Shown: positions 10,466-18,705 of the stretch, piece by piece
Layout: each line of letters opens with the position of its first letter
Numbering within the stretch: the first letter of the stretch is position 1
Assembly: GCA_000272025.2 (NCBI GenBank)
Contig: AKCV02000017.1
Span: 148,282 to 212,281 of the forward strand
Reading direction: 5' to 3'
Length of the DNA: 64,000 nt
Source: Imbroritus primus
Lineage (GTDB): Bacteria > Pseudomonadota > Gammaproteobacteria > Burkholderiales > Burkholderiaceae
Translations under genes and position numbers: made by a program
Notes under the pieces: generated by a model
What the model saw: the letters and a program-made list of their open reading frames with translations, nothing else
Told to the model about the DNA's origin: nothing
Database searches by the model: none

Positions 10466-10897
10466 CTACCCGCTGGCGTGATGCTTGCGCGCACCCGGCG
10501 CGGTGGCGGATGCCGGCGCCATGTCATCCAGGATCGGGCACTCGGGACGGTCGTCGCCATGGCAATGGTTCGCCAGATGAGCCAATTGGGCGCGCATGGC
10601 CGTCAGTTCGGCAATGCGCTCGTCGAGCGCTGCGATATGACGCAGCGTCAAGGCCTTGACATCGGCGCTGGCGCGCGAGCGATCCGTCCACAACGCCAGC
10701 AGTTGCCGGATCTCGTCCAGGGCGAAGCCCAACCGGCGTGCCCGTTCGACAAAACGCAAGGTATCCACCGCGTTCCCGTCGTAGCGGCGATAACCGCTAT
10801 CGCTGCGGGCGCTCTCGGGCAGCAAGCCGATCGCTTCGTAGTGCCGGATACGCTTGGCCGATACACCGCTCTGGCGAGCAGCCTCTCCGATATTCAT
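10466..10897 (-). CDS. cueR: MerR-family copper-responsive regulator (CueR-like)
   Basis: A 143-residue MerR-family activator. The winged helix-turn-helix begins MNIGEAARQSGVSAKRIRHYE and is followed by the YRRYD wing and a long dimerisation helix. The C-terminal loop reads CHGDDRPEC, two cysteines seven residues apart, the Cu(I)/Ag(I)-binding spacing of CueR. AGGAGGA precedes the ATG. It is divergent from the copper chaperone gene, with an operator-like 21-bp inverted repeat at 11034-11054. CueR distorts promoter DNA to activate efflux and chaperone genes when Cu(I) binds. No copA is in the window. Confidence 0.9.
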   Translation of the reverse strand: MNIGEAARQSGVSAKRIRHYEAIGLLPESARSDSGYRRYDGNAVDTLRFVERARRLGFALDEIRQLLALWTDRSRASADVKALTLRHIAALDERIAELTAMRAQLAHLANHCHGDDRPECPILDDMAPASATAPGARKHHASG

Positions 10898-11033
10898 CGC
10901 TATCCTCCTGCCCGGCTGCAGCAGAACTGCGCCGGCGCTGGCGGCGCCGGACGCGCTCCGGCGCTTGTGTCATCATTCCTTTACCACTGCGGTGTACAAA
11001 TCGTCCACAGCGCGGTCCACGATCACATCATGC

Positions 11034-11054
11034 ACCTTCCCATGCGGGGAAGGT
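11034..11054 (+). promoter_or_regulatory. CueR operator / MerR-type promoter of copZ
   Basis: A perfect inverted repeat, ACCTTCCC-ATGCG-GGGAAGGT, directly upstream of the copper chaperone gene. It matches the CueR-box pattern (ACCTTCC..GGAAGGT), which normally lies between widely spaced -35 and -10 elements. TGCACC at 11031-11036 is a plausible -35; no good -10 is obvious. Its position between cueR and copZ supports copper-dependent control. Confidence 0.85.
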
Positions 11055-11080
11055 CAAGCCATTCAGGAACAGGGAATCTC

Positions 11081-11287
11081 ATGATCGAATTCAAGGTAGA
11101 AGGCATGTCGTGCAACCACTGCGTGCAGGCCATCACGCGCGCGGTGCGCGAACGCGACCCGGTGGCGTCGGTTACGGTCGACCTACCCACCAAGACCGTG
11201 AATGTCGGCAGTACTGCGGAAGTTGCCGAGTTGCGTCAGGCCATCGAAGCCGAAGGGTATACGGTGACGAGCGTCAGCCAGTCCTGA
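11081..11287 (+). CDS. copZ: Heavy-metal-associated (HMA) domain copper chaperone, CopZ-like
   Basis: A 68-residue single HMA domain with the ferredoxin-like fold. The metal site is GMSCNHCVQ, with Cys11 and Cys14 in MxCxxC. It ends in the usual beta-alpha-beta pattern (AEVAELRQAIEAEGYTVTSV). It binds Cu(I) in the cytoplasm and hands it to a P1-type ATPase or to the regulator. It is divergent from cueR and directly downstream of the CueR box, so it is probably induced by copper. Confidence 0.92.
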   Translation: MIEFKVEGMSCNHCVQAITRAVRERDPVASVTVDLPTKTVNVGSTAEVAELRQAIEAEGYTVTSVSQS

Positions 11288-11298
11288 TTGCCGCACCC

Positions 11299-11343
11299 GA
11301 AAAAAAGCGGCGCGTCCGCGCAGGGACTGCGCGAACACGCCGC
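11299..11343 (-). terminator. Intrinsic terminator of the ompW gene
   Basis: A long hairpin (11307-11343): an outer GCGGCG..GT/AC..CGCCGC arm and an inner CGCGCAG/CTGCGCG arm around a GGA loop. On the minus strand it is followed immediately by a run of seven T. It lies just beyond the ompW stop and converges with copZ, so it should end ompW transcription. Confidence 0.85.
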
Positions 11344-11418
11344 AGGGACGCCGTTGAAACGTTCAAGACGCGGATGACGTGCCGATGATGTTCGACCCGC
11401 AAATCGCCATCGTCGGTA

Positions 11419-12150
11419 TCAGAACGCGTAGCCGACGGTCAGGAACGTCACCACCGGGCGGATCTTGATGCTGGTCTCGCTGGTGACGGGAACGCCCGTC
11501 GCCGTGCGCGTGTTCAGCGTGGCCTTGGTCTTGAGCGGCAGGTAAGACACCGACAGCCCGAGGATCCAGCGGTCGGTCATGGCGTAGGTTGCGCCGATGT
11601 TGAAGACCGGATTCCAGCTTGAGTCCGCCTTCATCGTGGTGGTGGCGCCCGGGCCGAACGTGGCGTTACTGAACGGCGTGCTGGTGATCTTGCCGTCGGT
11701 GAACCAGGTGTAGTTGATCCCCAGACCGACATAGGGACGGAAGCGCTGCTGGGCCGTGCCGAAGTGATACTTGGCGAGGATGGCCGGGCTCCACTGGCGC
11801 ACCGAGCCGATCACGCCGAAGGGCGCGAGCTTGCCTTCGCCCGAGACCTTGTGGCGCGGCGGCACGCCGGCCACGAGTTCGCCAGAAATGTTATCGGTAA
11901 AGAAGTAGCTGACTGCCAGACCCAGCGTGTCGGCGTCCTCGACCTTGGCACCGGTACCGGAGCTGACAATGTTCACCGGCGCGCCGCCGATATTGGTGGT
12001 ACGCAGCGGCACGCTGTCCGACTGGGGCATGACGCGGAACCAGCCGGCGCTGACAACGGTCGTGCCGGCAGTCTGGGCATAGGCGGCAGTGCCAGCCATC
12101 AGCAAGGCGCCGACAACGGCCGCGCTAAGTCGATGATGTGACATGGACAT
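11419..12150 (-). CDS. ompW: OmpW-family outer-membrane protein
   Basis: A 243-residue OmpW-type eight-stranded beta-barrel. A signal peptide (MSMSHHRLSAAVVGALLMAGTAAYAQ) is cleaved after AYA. Alternating strands include the family segments LGLAVSYFFTDNISGELVAG and FRPYVGLGINYTWF, and the C-terminal strand ends VGYAF with the terminal Phe needed for barrel insertion. AGGAGA lies about 10 bases before the ATG. OmpW proteins form small hydrophobic channels and often respond to oxygen or stress; a partial FNR-type site is noted upstream. Confidence 0.9.
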   Translation of the reverse strand: MSMSHHRLSAAVVGALLMAGTAAYAQTAGTTVVSAGWFRVMPQSDSVPLRTTNIGGAPVNIVSSGTGAKVEDADTLGLAVSYFFTDNISGELVAGVPPRHKVSGEGKLAPFGVIGSVRQWSPAILAKYHFGTAQQRFRPYVGLGINYTWFTDGKITSTPFSNATFGPGATTTMKADSSWNPVFNIGATYAMTDRWILGLSVSYLPLKTKATLNTRTATGVPVTSETSIKIRPVVTFLTVGYAF

Positions 12151-12232
12151 GAATAGAGTGTCTCCTGATAGGGTAAGAACGCCTGCTCTGCCTGACTAAT
12201 AACGGTCTCGTGCAGCGTTCAATGCATTATCA

Positions 12233-12246
12233 CGATTGCGATCAAA
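12233..12246 (-). promoter_or_regulatory. Partial FNR/ANR-type site upstream of ompW
   Basis: Read on the minus strand the sequence is TTGATCGCAATCGT, compared with the FNR consensus TTGAT-N4-ATCAA. The left half is perfect and the right half matches three of five bases. It lies about 85 bases upstream of the ompW start. OmpW is oxygen-regulated through FNR in enterics, which is why the match is worth recording, but it is weak. Confidence 0.25.
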
Positions 12247-12439
12247 TCCGGCGAAAAACTTTTTAGAGTAAACACGTCAGTGTCGCTGCGGTGGCACAGG
12301 CCAGCTAACCGGCCACAGCATCTGGCACCGTTGACCAGACCATGGCCTTCAAGGATTCACAAGGTCTACACGCACGCTCCGCTATGCGTGACACACACGA
12401 CGGATGCATATCGAAGCGTAGCAACGCCACCACATTTGG

Positions 12440-12970
12440 TCACCCCAGCCTTTTTGGGGGTATCGCTCCGTCATGCGGATCGCTCGGCGGCGCTGCGCCT
12501 CGCAGGTGCCCCAGCGGCAGCGGTCCGTCACGCTTGAACGCCGTCAGTACGATGTTGGAACGCACGCTGTCCACACCCGGCACGCGCATCAGCCGTTTCA
12601 TCATGAAAGCCGACAAGGCGGGCAGATCGGGGACTACCACGCGCAGCAGATAGTCCGCCTCGCCGGCGACGGCATAGCATTCCTGCACCTCTTCGAGCAG
12701 CATCACCTGCTCGCGGAATGCTTCGATGATCGTATCGCCGTGATGGGCCAGCTTGACGCCGACGAACACAGTGACACCGAGCCCGAGTACGGCCGGCGAC
12801 AACACCACCCGATAGCCCTCGATGACCCCAGCAGTCTCGAGCCGTGCCAGGCGACGGCCGATCTGGCTCGGCGACAGATGGACCCGATCCGCCAGCTGTT
12901 GATGCGTCGCGCGGCCATCGCCCTGCAAGGCGTCCAGCAAAGCCAGATCATAGGAGTCAAGCGATAACAT
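12440..12970 (-). CDS. Lrp/AsnC-family regulator (likely controls phhA)
   Basis: A 176-residue Lrp/AsnC regulator. The N-terminal helix-turn-helix is ATHQQLADRVHLSPSQIGRRLARLE, followed by the RAM/ACT-like ligand-binding domain (VFVGVKLAHHGD..ECYAVAGEADYLLRVVVPDL). The start was set at MLSLDSYDL because AGGAA lies at the proper distance; the ATG at 12985 would add five residues. It is divergent from phhA, the arrangement of a local aromatic-amino-acid regulator. A palindrome in the shared intergenic region (13000-13018) is its probable operator. Confidence 0.9.
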   Translation of the reverse strand: MLSLDSYDLALLDALQGDGRATHQQLADRVHLSPSQIGRRLARLETAGVIEGYRVVLSPAVLGLGVTVFVGVKLAHHGDTIIEAFREQVMLLEEVQECYAVAGEADYLLRVVVPDLPALSAFMMKRLMRVPGVDSVRSNIVLTAFKRDGPLPLGHLRGAAPPSDPHDGAIPPKRLG

Positions 12971-12984
12971 GCATGTTTCCTGCA

Positions 12985-13018
12985 TTGAAATTGATATTTA
13001 TGCGTCTATTCTACGCAT
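12985..13018 (+). promoter_or_regulatory. phhA promoter with overlapping palindrome
   Basis: A perfect inverted repeat ATGCGT-CTATTCT-ACGCAT lies at 13000-13018, between the divergent Lrp-type gene and phhA. A possible sigma-70 promoter towards phhA, TTGAAA (12985-12990), 16 bases, TATTCT (13007-13012), places its -10 inside the palindrome's loop. A protein bound to the palindrome would therefore affect phhA transcription directly. Confidence 0.5.
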
Positions 13019-13105
13019 TATCCGACTTTTAAAGCGAGATTGCGGCAATACCGCATGCGCTTCGGCATACACTTTTCACATGTTCAATTGATCGCGGAGT
13101 GGGCC

Positions 13106-14014
13106 ATGGGTCTGTCCTCGCCAGCCCAGTTCCAGGGCACGCTGACCAGCAAGCTCAAGGAGCAGTTCGATGCCGGCCTGCTCGCGGGGCAAGCGCTGCA
13201 TGCCGATTTCACCATGGCGCAGCCGCTCGCCCGCTACACCCAGGCCGACCACGAGATCTGGCGCGCGCTGTATGACCAGCAGGCCGCCATGTTGCCGGGA
13301 CGCGCCTGCGATACGTTCCTGCAAGGCCTCGAGACCCTTGGCATGGCGCGCGACCACGTGCCCGATTTCGCCGAGCTCAACGAACGGCTGATGCGCGCCA
13401 CCGGTTGGCAGGTCGTCGCCGTGCCAGGTCTGGTACCCGACGAAGTGTTCTTTGACCACCTGGCCAACCGCCGCTTTCCGGCAAGCTGGTGGATGCGCAC
13501 GCCCGCGCAGATGGATTACCTGCAGGAACCCGACTGTTTCCATGATGTGTTCGGGCATGTGCCAATGCTCATCAACCCAGTCTTCGCGGACTATATGCAG
13601 GCATACGGCCGTGGCGGGCTCAAGGCCCAGAAACTCGGTGCGCTGGACATGCTGGCACGGCTCTACTGGTACACCGTGGAGTTCGGACTGATCCGCACGC
13701 ACGCCGGACTGCGCATCTATGGCGCCGGAATCGTCTCGAGCAAGAGCGAATCCATCTATGCGCTCGACGATGCGCGGCCGAACCGCCTGGGCTTCGACCT
13801 GCGGCGCATCATGCGGACGCACTACCGCATCGACACGTTTCAGAAAACGTACTTTGTGATCGATAGCTTCGATCAGTTGTTCGATGCCACACGGCCCGAT
13901 TTCACCCCGCTCTATGCCGAACTGCGGGACCAGCGGGAATTTGCGGCGGAAGCCATCGAAGATGGCGATCGGGTGCTGCACCAGGGCACTGGTCAGGAGC
14001 CGGCACTGTCATAG
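13106..14014 (+). CDS. phhA: Phenylalanine 4-monooxygenase
   Basis: A pterin- and iron-dependent aromatic amino acid hydroxylase of 302 residues that converts phenylalanine to tyrosine. The facial triad is visible as His146 and His151 in [10 protein letters not shown] and Glu192 in YWYTVEFG. The start at MGLSSPAQ is supported by GGAG upstream; an earlier in-frame start (13040) would run into the divergent promoter. phhB follows about 140 bases downstream and recycles the pterin cofactor. The regulator upstream is an Lrp-type protein. Confidence 0.96.
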   Translation: MGLSSPAQFQGTLTSKLKEQFDAGLLAGQALHADFTMAQPLARYTQADHEIWRALYDQQAAMLPGRACDTFLQGLETLGMARDHVPDFAELNERLMRATGWQVVAVPGLVPDEVFFDHLANRRFPASWWMRTPAQMDYLQEPDCFHDVFGHVPMLINPVFADYMQAYGRGGLKAQKLGALDMLARLYWYTVEFGLIRTHAGLRIYGAGIVSSKSESIYALDDARPNRLGFDLRRIMRTHYRIDTFQKTYFVIDSFDQLFDATRPDFTPLYAELRDQREFAAEAIEDGDRVLHQGTGQEPALS

Positions 14015-14156
14015 ATCACAGGATCTGGTGCACCGCCAGGAGCCTATCACCGCCGCCGTGCGGAGGAACCCGGTCAGCCTGGGCGGATGCGCTGCCCTGC
14101 CGCAGACGCTACCATCACGGCATCAGCGTTGGGCCAACAAGACAACAGGACATCCT

Positions 14157-14465
14157 ATGACTACTCCACTGACAGCCGCTGCACGGACAGCCGCACTCGA
14201 CACCCTGCCCGGATGGCAGGCGCTCGAGGGGCGCGATGCCTGGCACAAGCGATTCGAATTCAGGGACTTCAACCAGGCCTTCGCCTTCATGACACGTGTG
14301 GCGCTACGCGCCGAACAGGCGGACCACCATCCTGAGTGGTTCAATGTGTATAACGTCGTGGAAGTCACGCTCAGCACCCATGATGCCAACGGCGTCACTG
14401 AAAGAGACGTGGCCCTCGCACGCTTCATCGAAGAAGCTGCCTCGTGTATGCCGGCAGCGAACTGA
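14157..14465 (+). CDS. phhB: Pterin-4a-carbinolamine dehydratase
   Basis: A PCD/DCoH-family enzyme of 102 residues that dehydrates the 4a-hydroxy-tetrahydropterin made by PhhA. The family signature [19 protein letters not shown], with the active-site histidines, is present, and [17 protein letters not shown] ends the fold. AGGA precedes the ATG. The placement downstream of phhA is standard. Confidence 0.96.
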   Translation: MTTPLTAAARTAALDTLPGWQALEGRDAWHKRFEFRDFNQAFAFMTRVALRAEQADHHPEWFNVYNVVEVTLSTHDANGVTERDVALARFIEEAASCMPAAN

Positions 14466-14590
14466 TCCCGGTAAGCAGCCCTTAATCCGCGGTCCCGGGC
14501 GTGACGTGATGACGGTCTGGTCGCCGCTTGGCCGCGACGGAATCACGGCGCAGGACGCGCCTAACCCACGACTGACCGTCAATCCAGCTG

Positions 14591-14821
14591 CTAACCGCCG
14601 GCCCGCGTGGCCCGGTACGCCTGCCAGGCGGCCAGAGCCTTGTCGCCGAGCTGTTCCGGCGCTATCGTCGTCGCGCCCTGTACAATCATCAATGCGTATG
14701 GCTTGGCCAGCGCCGCGGCCTCCGGACACAAGCGCAATTCATCTCCCACGGCCGGCGAACGGCTGCGCCAGAAATTGATGGCGGTTTCGAGATCGTTAAT
14801 GGTGAGCATGGCGGTCGACAT
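14591..14821 (-). CDS. DUF3717-family small protein
   Basis: A 76-residue protein that reads MSTAMLTINDLETAINFWR..SPAVGDELRLCPEAAALAKPYALMI. I recognise this as the DUF3717 family of small Burkholderiales proteins of unknown function. It has no signal peptide or membrane segment and is acidic with a helical N-terminus. It is convergent with phhB and divergent from the response-regulator gene, which begins 68 bases away. Confidence 0.8.
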   Translation of the reverse strand: MSTAMLTINDLETAINFWRSRSPAVGDELRLCPEAAALAKPYALMIVQGATTIAPEQLGDKALAAWQAYRATRAGG

Positions 14822-14888
14822 GCGCCGATTGTAATCCTGTTTGACTTCCCATTACCGGGCCCGTGCGGCCTGGATCACGACGAGCAGT

Positions 14889-15593
14889 ATGCGAATTCTT
14901 CTGATAGAAGACGACCAGCAGATCGCCAGCGGCATCGAAGCCGGACTGGTACAGGCCGGGCACAAGGTTCACACCGTGCACGACGGCGTGTTCGCAGCCG
15001 ACCAGCTCAAGCGCGACGAGCACGACCTGGTCATTCTGGACCTTGGCCTGCCGGGTATCGATGGCATGACCCTGCTCAACCGCTACCGCACCTACAATCG
15101 CATCACGCCAGTCCTGATCCTGACCGCGCGCGACGATGTGCACGACCGCATCCGCGGCCTCGATGCCGGCGCAGACGACTACCTCGTCAAACCCTTCGCG
15201 CTGCAGGAACTCGAAGCACGCGTGCGCGTGCTGCTGCGCCGGCTGCCGGGCGCCGACACCGAACCGATCCGTCCCGACTTGCGCGTCGGCACGTTGCGCC
15301 TCGCCGGCGGTGAAAAGCGCATCTTCAGCGATGCCCGCGCACTCGAACTGTCGCCTCGCGAATTTGCCGTGCTGGAACTGCTGATGCAACGGCATGGCCG
15401 AGTCGTTAGCAAGGCGCAACTGCAGGACCATCTGGCCACCTTCACCTATCCAGCCGGAGATGGCGGCGATACGGTTGGCGATACAGCCATCGAAGTGTAC
15501 GTACATCGCGTCCGCCGCAAGATCGAAGCCTGCGATGCGGAGATCGTCCCCGTGCGCGGCTTCGGCTATCTCCTGCAGGCGCGCGCCGGCTGA
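14889..15593 (+). CDS. OmpR-family two-component response regulator
   Basis: A 234-residue response regulator. The receiver domain has the acidic pair EDD (residues 7-9), the phospho-acceptor Asp51 (VILDLGLPG) and Lys101 (DYLVKPF). The winged-helix output domain ends RVRRKIEAC..PVRGFGYLLQA. The start is MRILLIED. It resembles the TctD/QseB/PmrA group. The stop is eight bases before the kinase start, so the two are one operon. The signal is unknown. Confidence 0.92.
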   Translation: MRILLIEDDQQIASGIEAGLVQAGHKVHTVHDGVFAADQLKRDEHDLVILDLGLPGIDGMTLLNRYRTYNRITPVLILTARDDVHDRIRGLDAGADDYLVKPFALQELEARVRVLLRRLPGADTEPIRPDLRVGTLRLAGGEKRIFSDARALELSPREFAVLELLMQRHGRVVSKAQLQDHLATFTYPAGDGGDTVGDTAIEVYVHRVRRKIEACDAEIVPVRGFGYLLQARAG

Positions 15594-15601
15594 CTCCCGC
15601 C

Positions 15602-17203
15602 ATGTGGCTCCGTCCGCGCCCGCCTTCCGGTCCTGCACCGGCCCGCAACACCACGACGCTGAGCCTGCGCGTCCATCTGCTGCGGGCCCTGGCCACGCCC
15701 CTCTTCGCGCTGGTCCTGACAAGCGGCTCGCTCGCCTACTGGCTGGCCGGCCACTACACCACGCAGGTCTTCGATCGCGCACTGTATGGCGTGGCCAACA
15801 ACATCGCGCAGCAGATCCGCATTTCCGGACCACGCCTGAACCATGACATTCCACTGATCGCGAAGACGCTTGTAGAAGGCGCTGGCAGCGACCGCGTCTA
15901 CTGGCGCATCCATGGTCCAGACGGGCCGATCGGCGGAAACGATACCTGGCTCGGCTACGGCACGGGCCAGGCTACACTGTATGACGCGCGCCTGTTCTAT
16001 GCCTGGTACAACGGACGGCAGGTGCGCGCGGTACGCCTGCCGGTATGGCTGGATTCGCCGGAAGACAGCCGTCCGCAACACATCGTTGGCGATGCGCTGG
16101 ACAGCGAGGAACGCACGACGGCGCTGGCTTCCGGAAAAATGCGCGGCCTGCCCGGCCCCATCGTCATCGAAGTGGCGGAACAGCTCGACCGGCGCGAACC
16201 CGCCGCCAATGAAATCCTGCTGGCCGTATCAGTTCCGCTAATCATGCTGCTGGTGATCGGCGGACTGATTCTCTCGCATGTGCTCAAGGAAGAACTGGTC
16301 CCACTGCAACTGCTCGCGGACAAGCTCAATCGCCAGACGGCAAAGTCACTGGCGTCGCTCGAAGAGTCGCAACTTCCGTCCGAGCTCGCGCCGCTGATCC
16401 GCGCCATGAATGCCTTGCTGGCGCGCCTGCGCGAAGCGCTCGATGCCCAGCGCAAATTCATTGCCGACGCCGCGCATCAGCTACGCACGCCGCTCACCGC
16501 ACTCAAGCTCCATGCCGACCGCGCCGCCAAGGCCGACAGCCTGTCCGAGGCCCGCCCCGCGGTGCTGGAATTGCAGCGCTCAGCGGAGCGCGCGATCCGC
16601 CTTTCGAACCAGTTGCTGTCGCTGGCCCGCGCCGAGCCCGGCCTCACCCTCGAGCAACTCGGCGGCACCACACCGGTCGATGTCGTGGCGCTCGCGTTCG
16701 AATCCGGCGCTGAATGGGTGCCGCAGGCCCTGGAAAAACAGATCGATATGGGCTTCGAAACGATTGGCAACGCCACGCTGGACGAAGCCTTGCGCTATCG
16801 CGTGCAGGCCAATGCGGTCCTGTTGCGCGAAGCCTTGTCCAATCTGCTCGATAACGCCATCAAGTATGTGCCGGTCGGCGGCAAGGTCACAGTGCGGGCC
16901 GGCTATACCGATACGGTACAGGCCATGATCGTGATCGAAGACAATGGACCGGGGATTCCGCACGCACAGCGCAGCCAGGCATTCACGCGCTTCTTTCGCG
17001 GCGATCAGGCCAGCGCCCCAGGTGGTGGCGTGGCCGGGGCAGGCCTGGGTCTGGCCATCGTGCACGAGATCATCACGCTGCATCGCGGCACCATCGTGAT
17101 CGACGATGTGCCGGCGCATCCCGGGACTGGCATGCGCTTTGTGATCTGCCTGCCGGTGAATAATGAATCCTTACCTACCAGGGCGATCCACTCGTCTGCC
17201 TGA
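15602..17203 (+). CDS. Sensor histidine kinase (TctE/QseC-like)
   Basis: A 533-residue membrane histidine kinase, partner of the upstream regulator. Transmembrane helix 1 is at about residues 30-50 (LATPLFALVLTSGSLAYWL). A periplasmic region of about 150 residues resembles the 2CSK_N domain found in TctE kinases. Transmembrane helix 2 is near residue 210 (LLAVSVPLIMLLVIGGLIL). The dimerisation box FIADAAHQLRTPLTAL carries His292, and the N (NLLDNAIKYVP), G1 (EDNGPGIP) and G2 (GAGLGLAIV) boxes are intact. TctE-type kinases often sense tricarboxylates, but the ligand here is not known. Confidence 0.92.
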   Translation: MWLRPRPPSGPAPARNTTTLSLRVHLLRALATPLFALVLTSGSLAYWLAGHYTTQVFDRALYGVANNIAQQIRISGPRLNHDIPLIAKTLVEGAGSDRVYWRIHGPDGPIGGNDTWLGYGTGQATLYDARLFYAWYNGRQVRAVRLPVWLDSPEDSRPQHIVGDALDSEERTTALASGKMRGLPGPIVIEVAEQLDRREPAANEILLAVSVPLIMLLVIGGLILSHVLKEELVPLQLLADKLNRQTAKSLASLEESQLPSELAPLIRAMNALLARLREALDAQRKFIADAAHQLRTPLTALKLHADRAAKADSLSEARPAVLELQRSAERAIRLSNQLLSLARAEPGLTLEQLGGTTPVDVVALAFESGAEWVPQALEKQIDMGFETIGNATLDEALRYRVQANAVLLREALSNLLDNAIKYVPVGGKVTVRAGYTDTVQAMIVIEDNGPGIPHAQRSQAFTRFFRGDQASAPGGGVAGAGLGLAIVHEIITLHRGTIVIDDVPAHPGTGMRFVICLPVNNESLPTRAIHSSA

Positions 17204-17259
17204 GAAGCCTATGGTGTTGGCGCCCGCCACAGGGCGTGCGCAACTGGAGCCCGAACCTG

Positions 17260-18033
17260 TCAGTCTTTCGGCGCAAGCATCGTACCGCGGCACTCCGGCG
17301 AGCCGCAGTGGCAGGCAAAGGCTTTCTTCAACTTGCGCGTCAGCTTGCCTTCGATCACCAGCCCGTAGTCATAGAACAGTTCTTCCTGCGGGGCAATGTC
17401 GCGCAACGCATGGATGAACACGCGACCTTTCTTTTCACGCGCTTCACAGTTCGGCGTGCAGGCATGGTTGATCCAGCGCGCATCGTTGCCATCATACTTG
17501 GCGTCGATCGCATCGCCGTTTTCCAGGCTGAAATAGAAAGTGTGGTTGGGATCGTCCGGATCGTGCGGATGACGGCGCAGCGCTTCCTTCCAGGAAATGT
17601 GCTCGCCCTTGTATTCGATCACGCGTTCGCCACGGGCAATCGGCGCGAGCGCAAACACCCCGCGCCCGTGTACACCGGATTCGCGCACCACGATACGGTC
17701 TTCTGCCGTCGGTTTGTCACGCTTGCCGGCCTTACCGGCTTTTTCAACTTTTCCGGCCTTCTTCTTGTCTTTCTTCTTCGACTTGTCCTTATCCTTGCCT
17801 TTCACCTTGCTGCGATCGTTCAGCTGAGCCGCACCTTCATCCCGGGCCTCCAAGGATGTATCGGCGGGCAACGCGGTGTCCAGGCCGGCATCGCGCTCAA
17901 CTTGCGGCACCGTGGCGCCACGCCGCGCACGGGATTGCCGCGGTGTCCCAGCATCACCTGTCATGCCTGCCTGATGTTTTCCCAACGGTTTGCCGGACGG
18001 CCGGGCCGCCCGCTTCGTCCCCGAAGCTGCCAT
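17260..18033 (-). CDS. SET-domain protein (putative protein lysine methyltransferase) with lysine-rich N-terminal tail
   Basis: A 257-residue protein with a SET domain at about residues 112-226 and a post-SET cysteine cluster CHCGSPECRG (241-250). The SET hallmarks are GVHGRGVFA (SAM-binding N-region), RWINHACTPNCEA (pseudoknot) and EELFYDYG (active-site tyrosine). Residues 76-107 are an extremely lysine-rich, low-complexity tail resembling histone H1 or AlgP tails. The start at MAASGTKRAARP follows GGGAAA; a longer frame to 18303 exists but its N-terminus is not convincing. It is divergent from an HU-type gene 670 bases away. The methylation substrate is unknown. Confidence 0.85.
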   Translation of the reverse strand: MAASGTKRAARPSGKPLGKHQAGMTGDAGTPRQSRARRGATVPQVERDAGLDTALPADTSLEARDEGAAQLNDRSKVKGKDKDKSKKKDKKKAGKVEKAGKAGKRDKPTAEDRIVVRESGVHGRGVFALAPIARGERVIEYKGEHISWKEALRRHPHDPDDPNHTFYFSLENGDAIDAKYDGNDARWINHACTPNCEAREKKGRVFIHALRDIAPQEELFYDYGLVIEGKLTRKLKKAFACHCGSPECRGTMLAPKD

Positions 18034-18208
18034 TACACTTTTCCCGAAAATAAGATCTCGCCTTGCGCGAGACAAGGAGCGTACACCGGAAGGCTGACAT
18101 TGCCCAGCCCACGCCTCTTTCATTCCTGTAAGCCGCCGCATGCCGCCATGGAAGATACAAACCGTCGCAGCAAGAACAAGAATCGAATCCCCCACTTCCT
18201 GCGCAAGC

Positions 18209-18217
18209 TGTGGATAA
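18209..18217 (-). promoter_or_regulatory. DnaA box (perfect)
   Basis: TGTGGATAA, the reverse complement of the consensus TTATCCACA. It is one of two perfect boxes in the SET-HU intergenic region. Confidence 0.6.
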
Positions 18218-18389
18218 CTGACTGAAAACCTTGTGAGCAGGCTGGGGGTGCCGCGGTGACAGTTCCGGGACAATATCGAACAACTTTTGCGGGCCGATGA
18301 CATCGCACTGGCTTATCCCCGCTCCGGCACGAGTTCGTCCACGTAGTTATCTGTTTCGCAAACACATGATTATCAAGAACAATTCTGGC

Positions 18390-18398
18390 TTATCCACA
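18390..18398 (+). promoter_or_regulatory. DnaA box (perfect)
   Basis: TTATCCACA, a perfect DnaA box 181 bases from the inverted one at 18209 and at the border of an AT-rich tract. It lies about 315 bases upstream of the HU-type gene. Confidence 0.6.
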
Positions 18399-18705
18399 GA
18401 AAAATAGCTCCTCTATCTATTACCTACTATTTGTATACGTAAACAACACAGTAAACCCTGAAGAATTGTCCTATGGAGTTGTGAACAAACTCACCTTCCC
18501 CGATTTCAAGACACCATTTCCATCCTCACAGCCGTGTTCGCTGAGGTCGCGAAAAACCCTGTGACAAGGACGCACACCCGCGCCACAGAACGATCCTGAA
18601 ACAAAATTTTGATGGGAAGGCCGCGACAACACGTTATCATGTGGCCCGTGAGCGTTCTCCTCGCGAGGACTGCTTCTCTTCAATTTTTCAAAGATGGAGT
18701 CAAGA

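Larger units (their letters stand above)
18034..18705. other. Intergenic region with DnaA boxes between SET gene and HU gene
   Basis: A 672-base stretch without a supported gene. It carries two perfect DnaA 9-mers in opposite orientation (18209-18217 and 18390-18398), weaker variants (TTATCCCCG at 18313, TGTGAACAA at about 18480), and an AT-rich tract around 18395-18450. A possible HU promoter, TTGATG at 18609 and TTATCA at 18634, has a spacer of 19, longer than ideal. This composition resembles a small replication-origin or DnaA-responsive region, but no dnaA, dnaN or rpmH is adjacent. Confidence 0.55.

Noticed and set aside
18034..18303. A 90-residue N-terminal extension of the SET-domain protein
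   Set aside because: The extra sequence contains no domain or signal peptide and reads through the probable promoter; the ATG at 18033 has a better ribosome-binding site.
18034..18705. Calling this region the chromosomal origin of replication
   Set aside because: Only two perfect DnaA boxes are present, no dnaA/dnaN/rpmH is adjacent, and in related genera the origin lies further from parAB. Kept as a finding, not as an origin feature.
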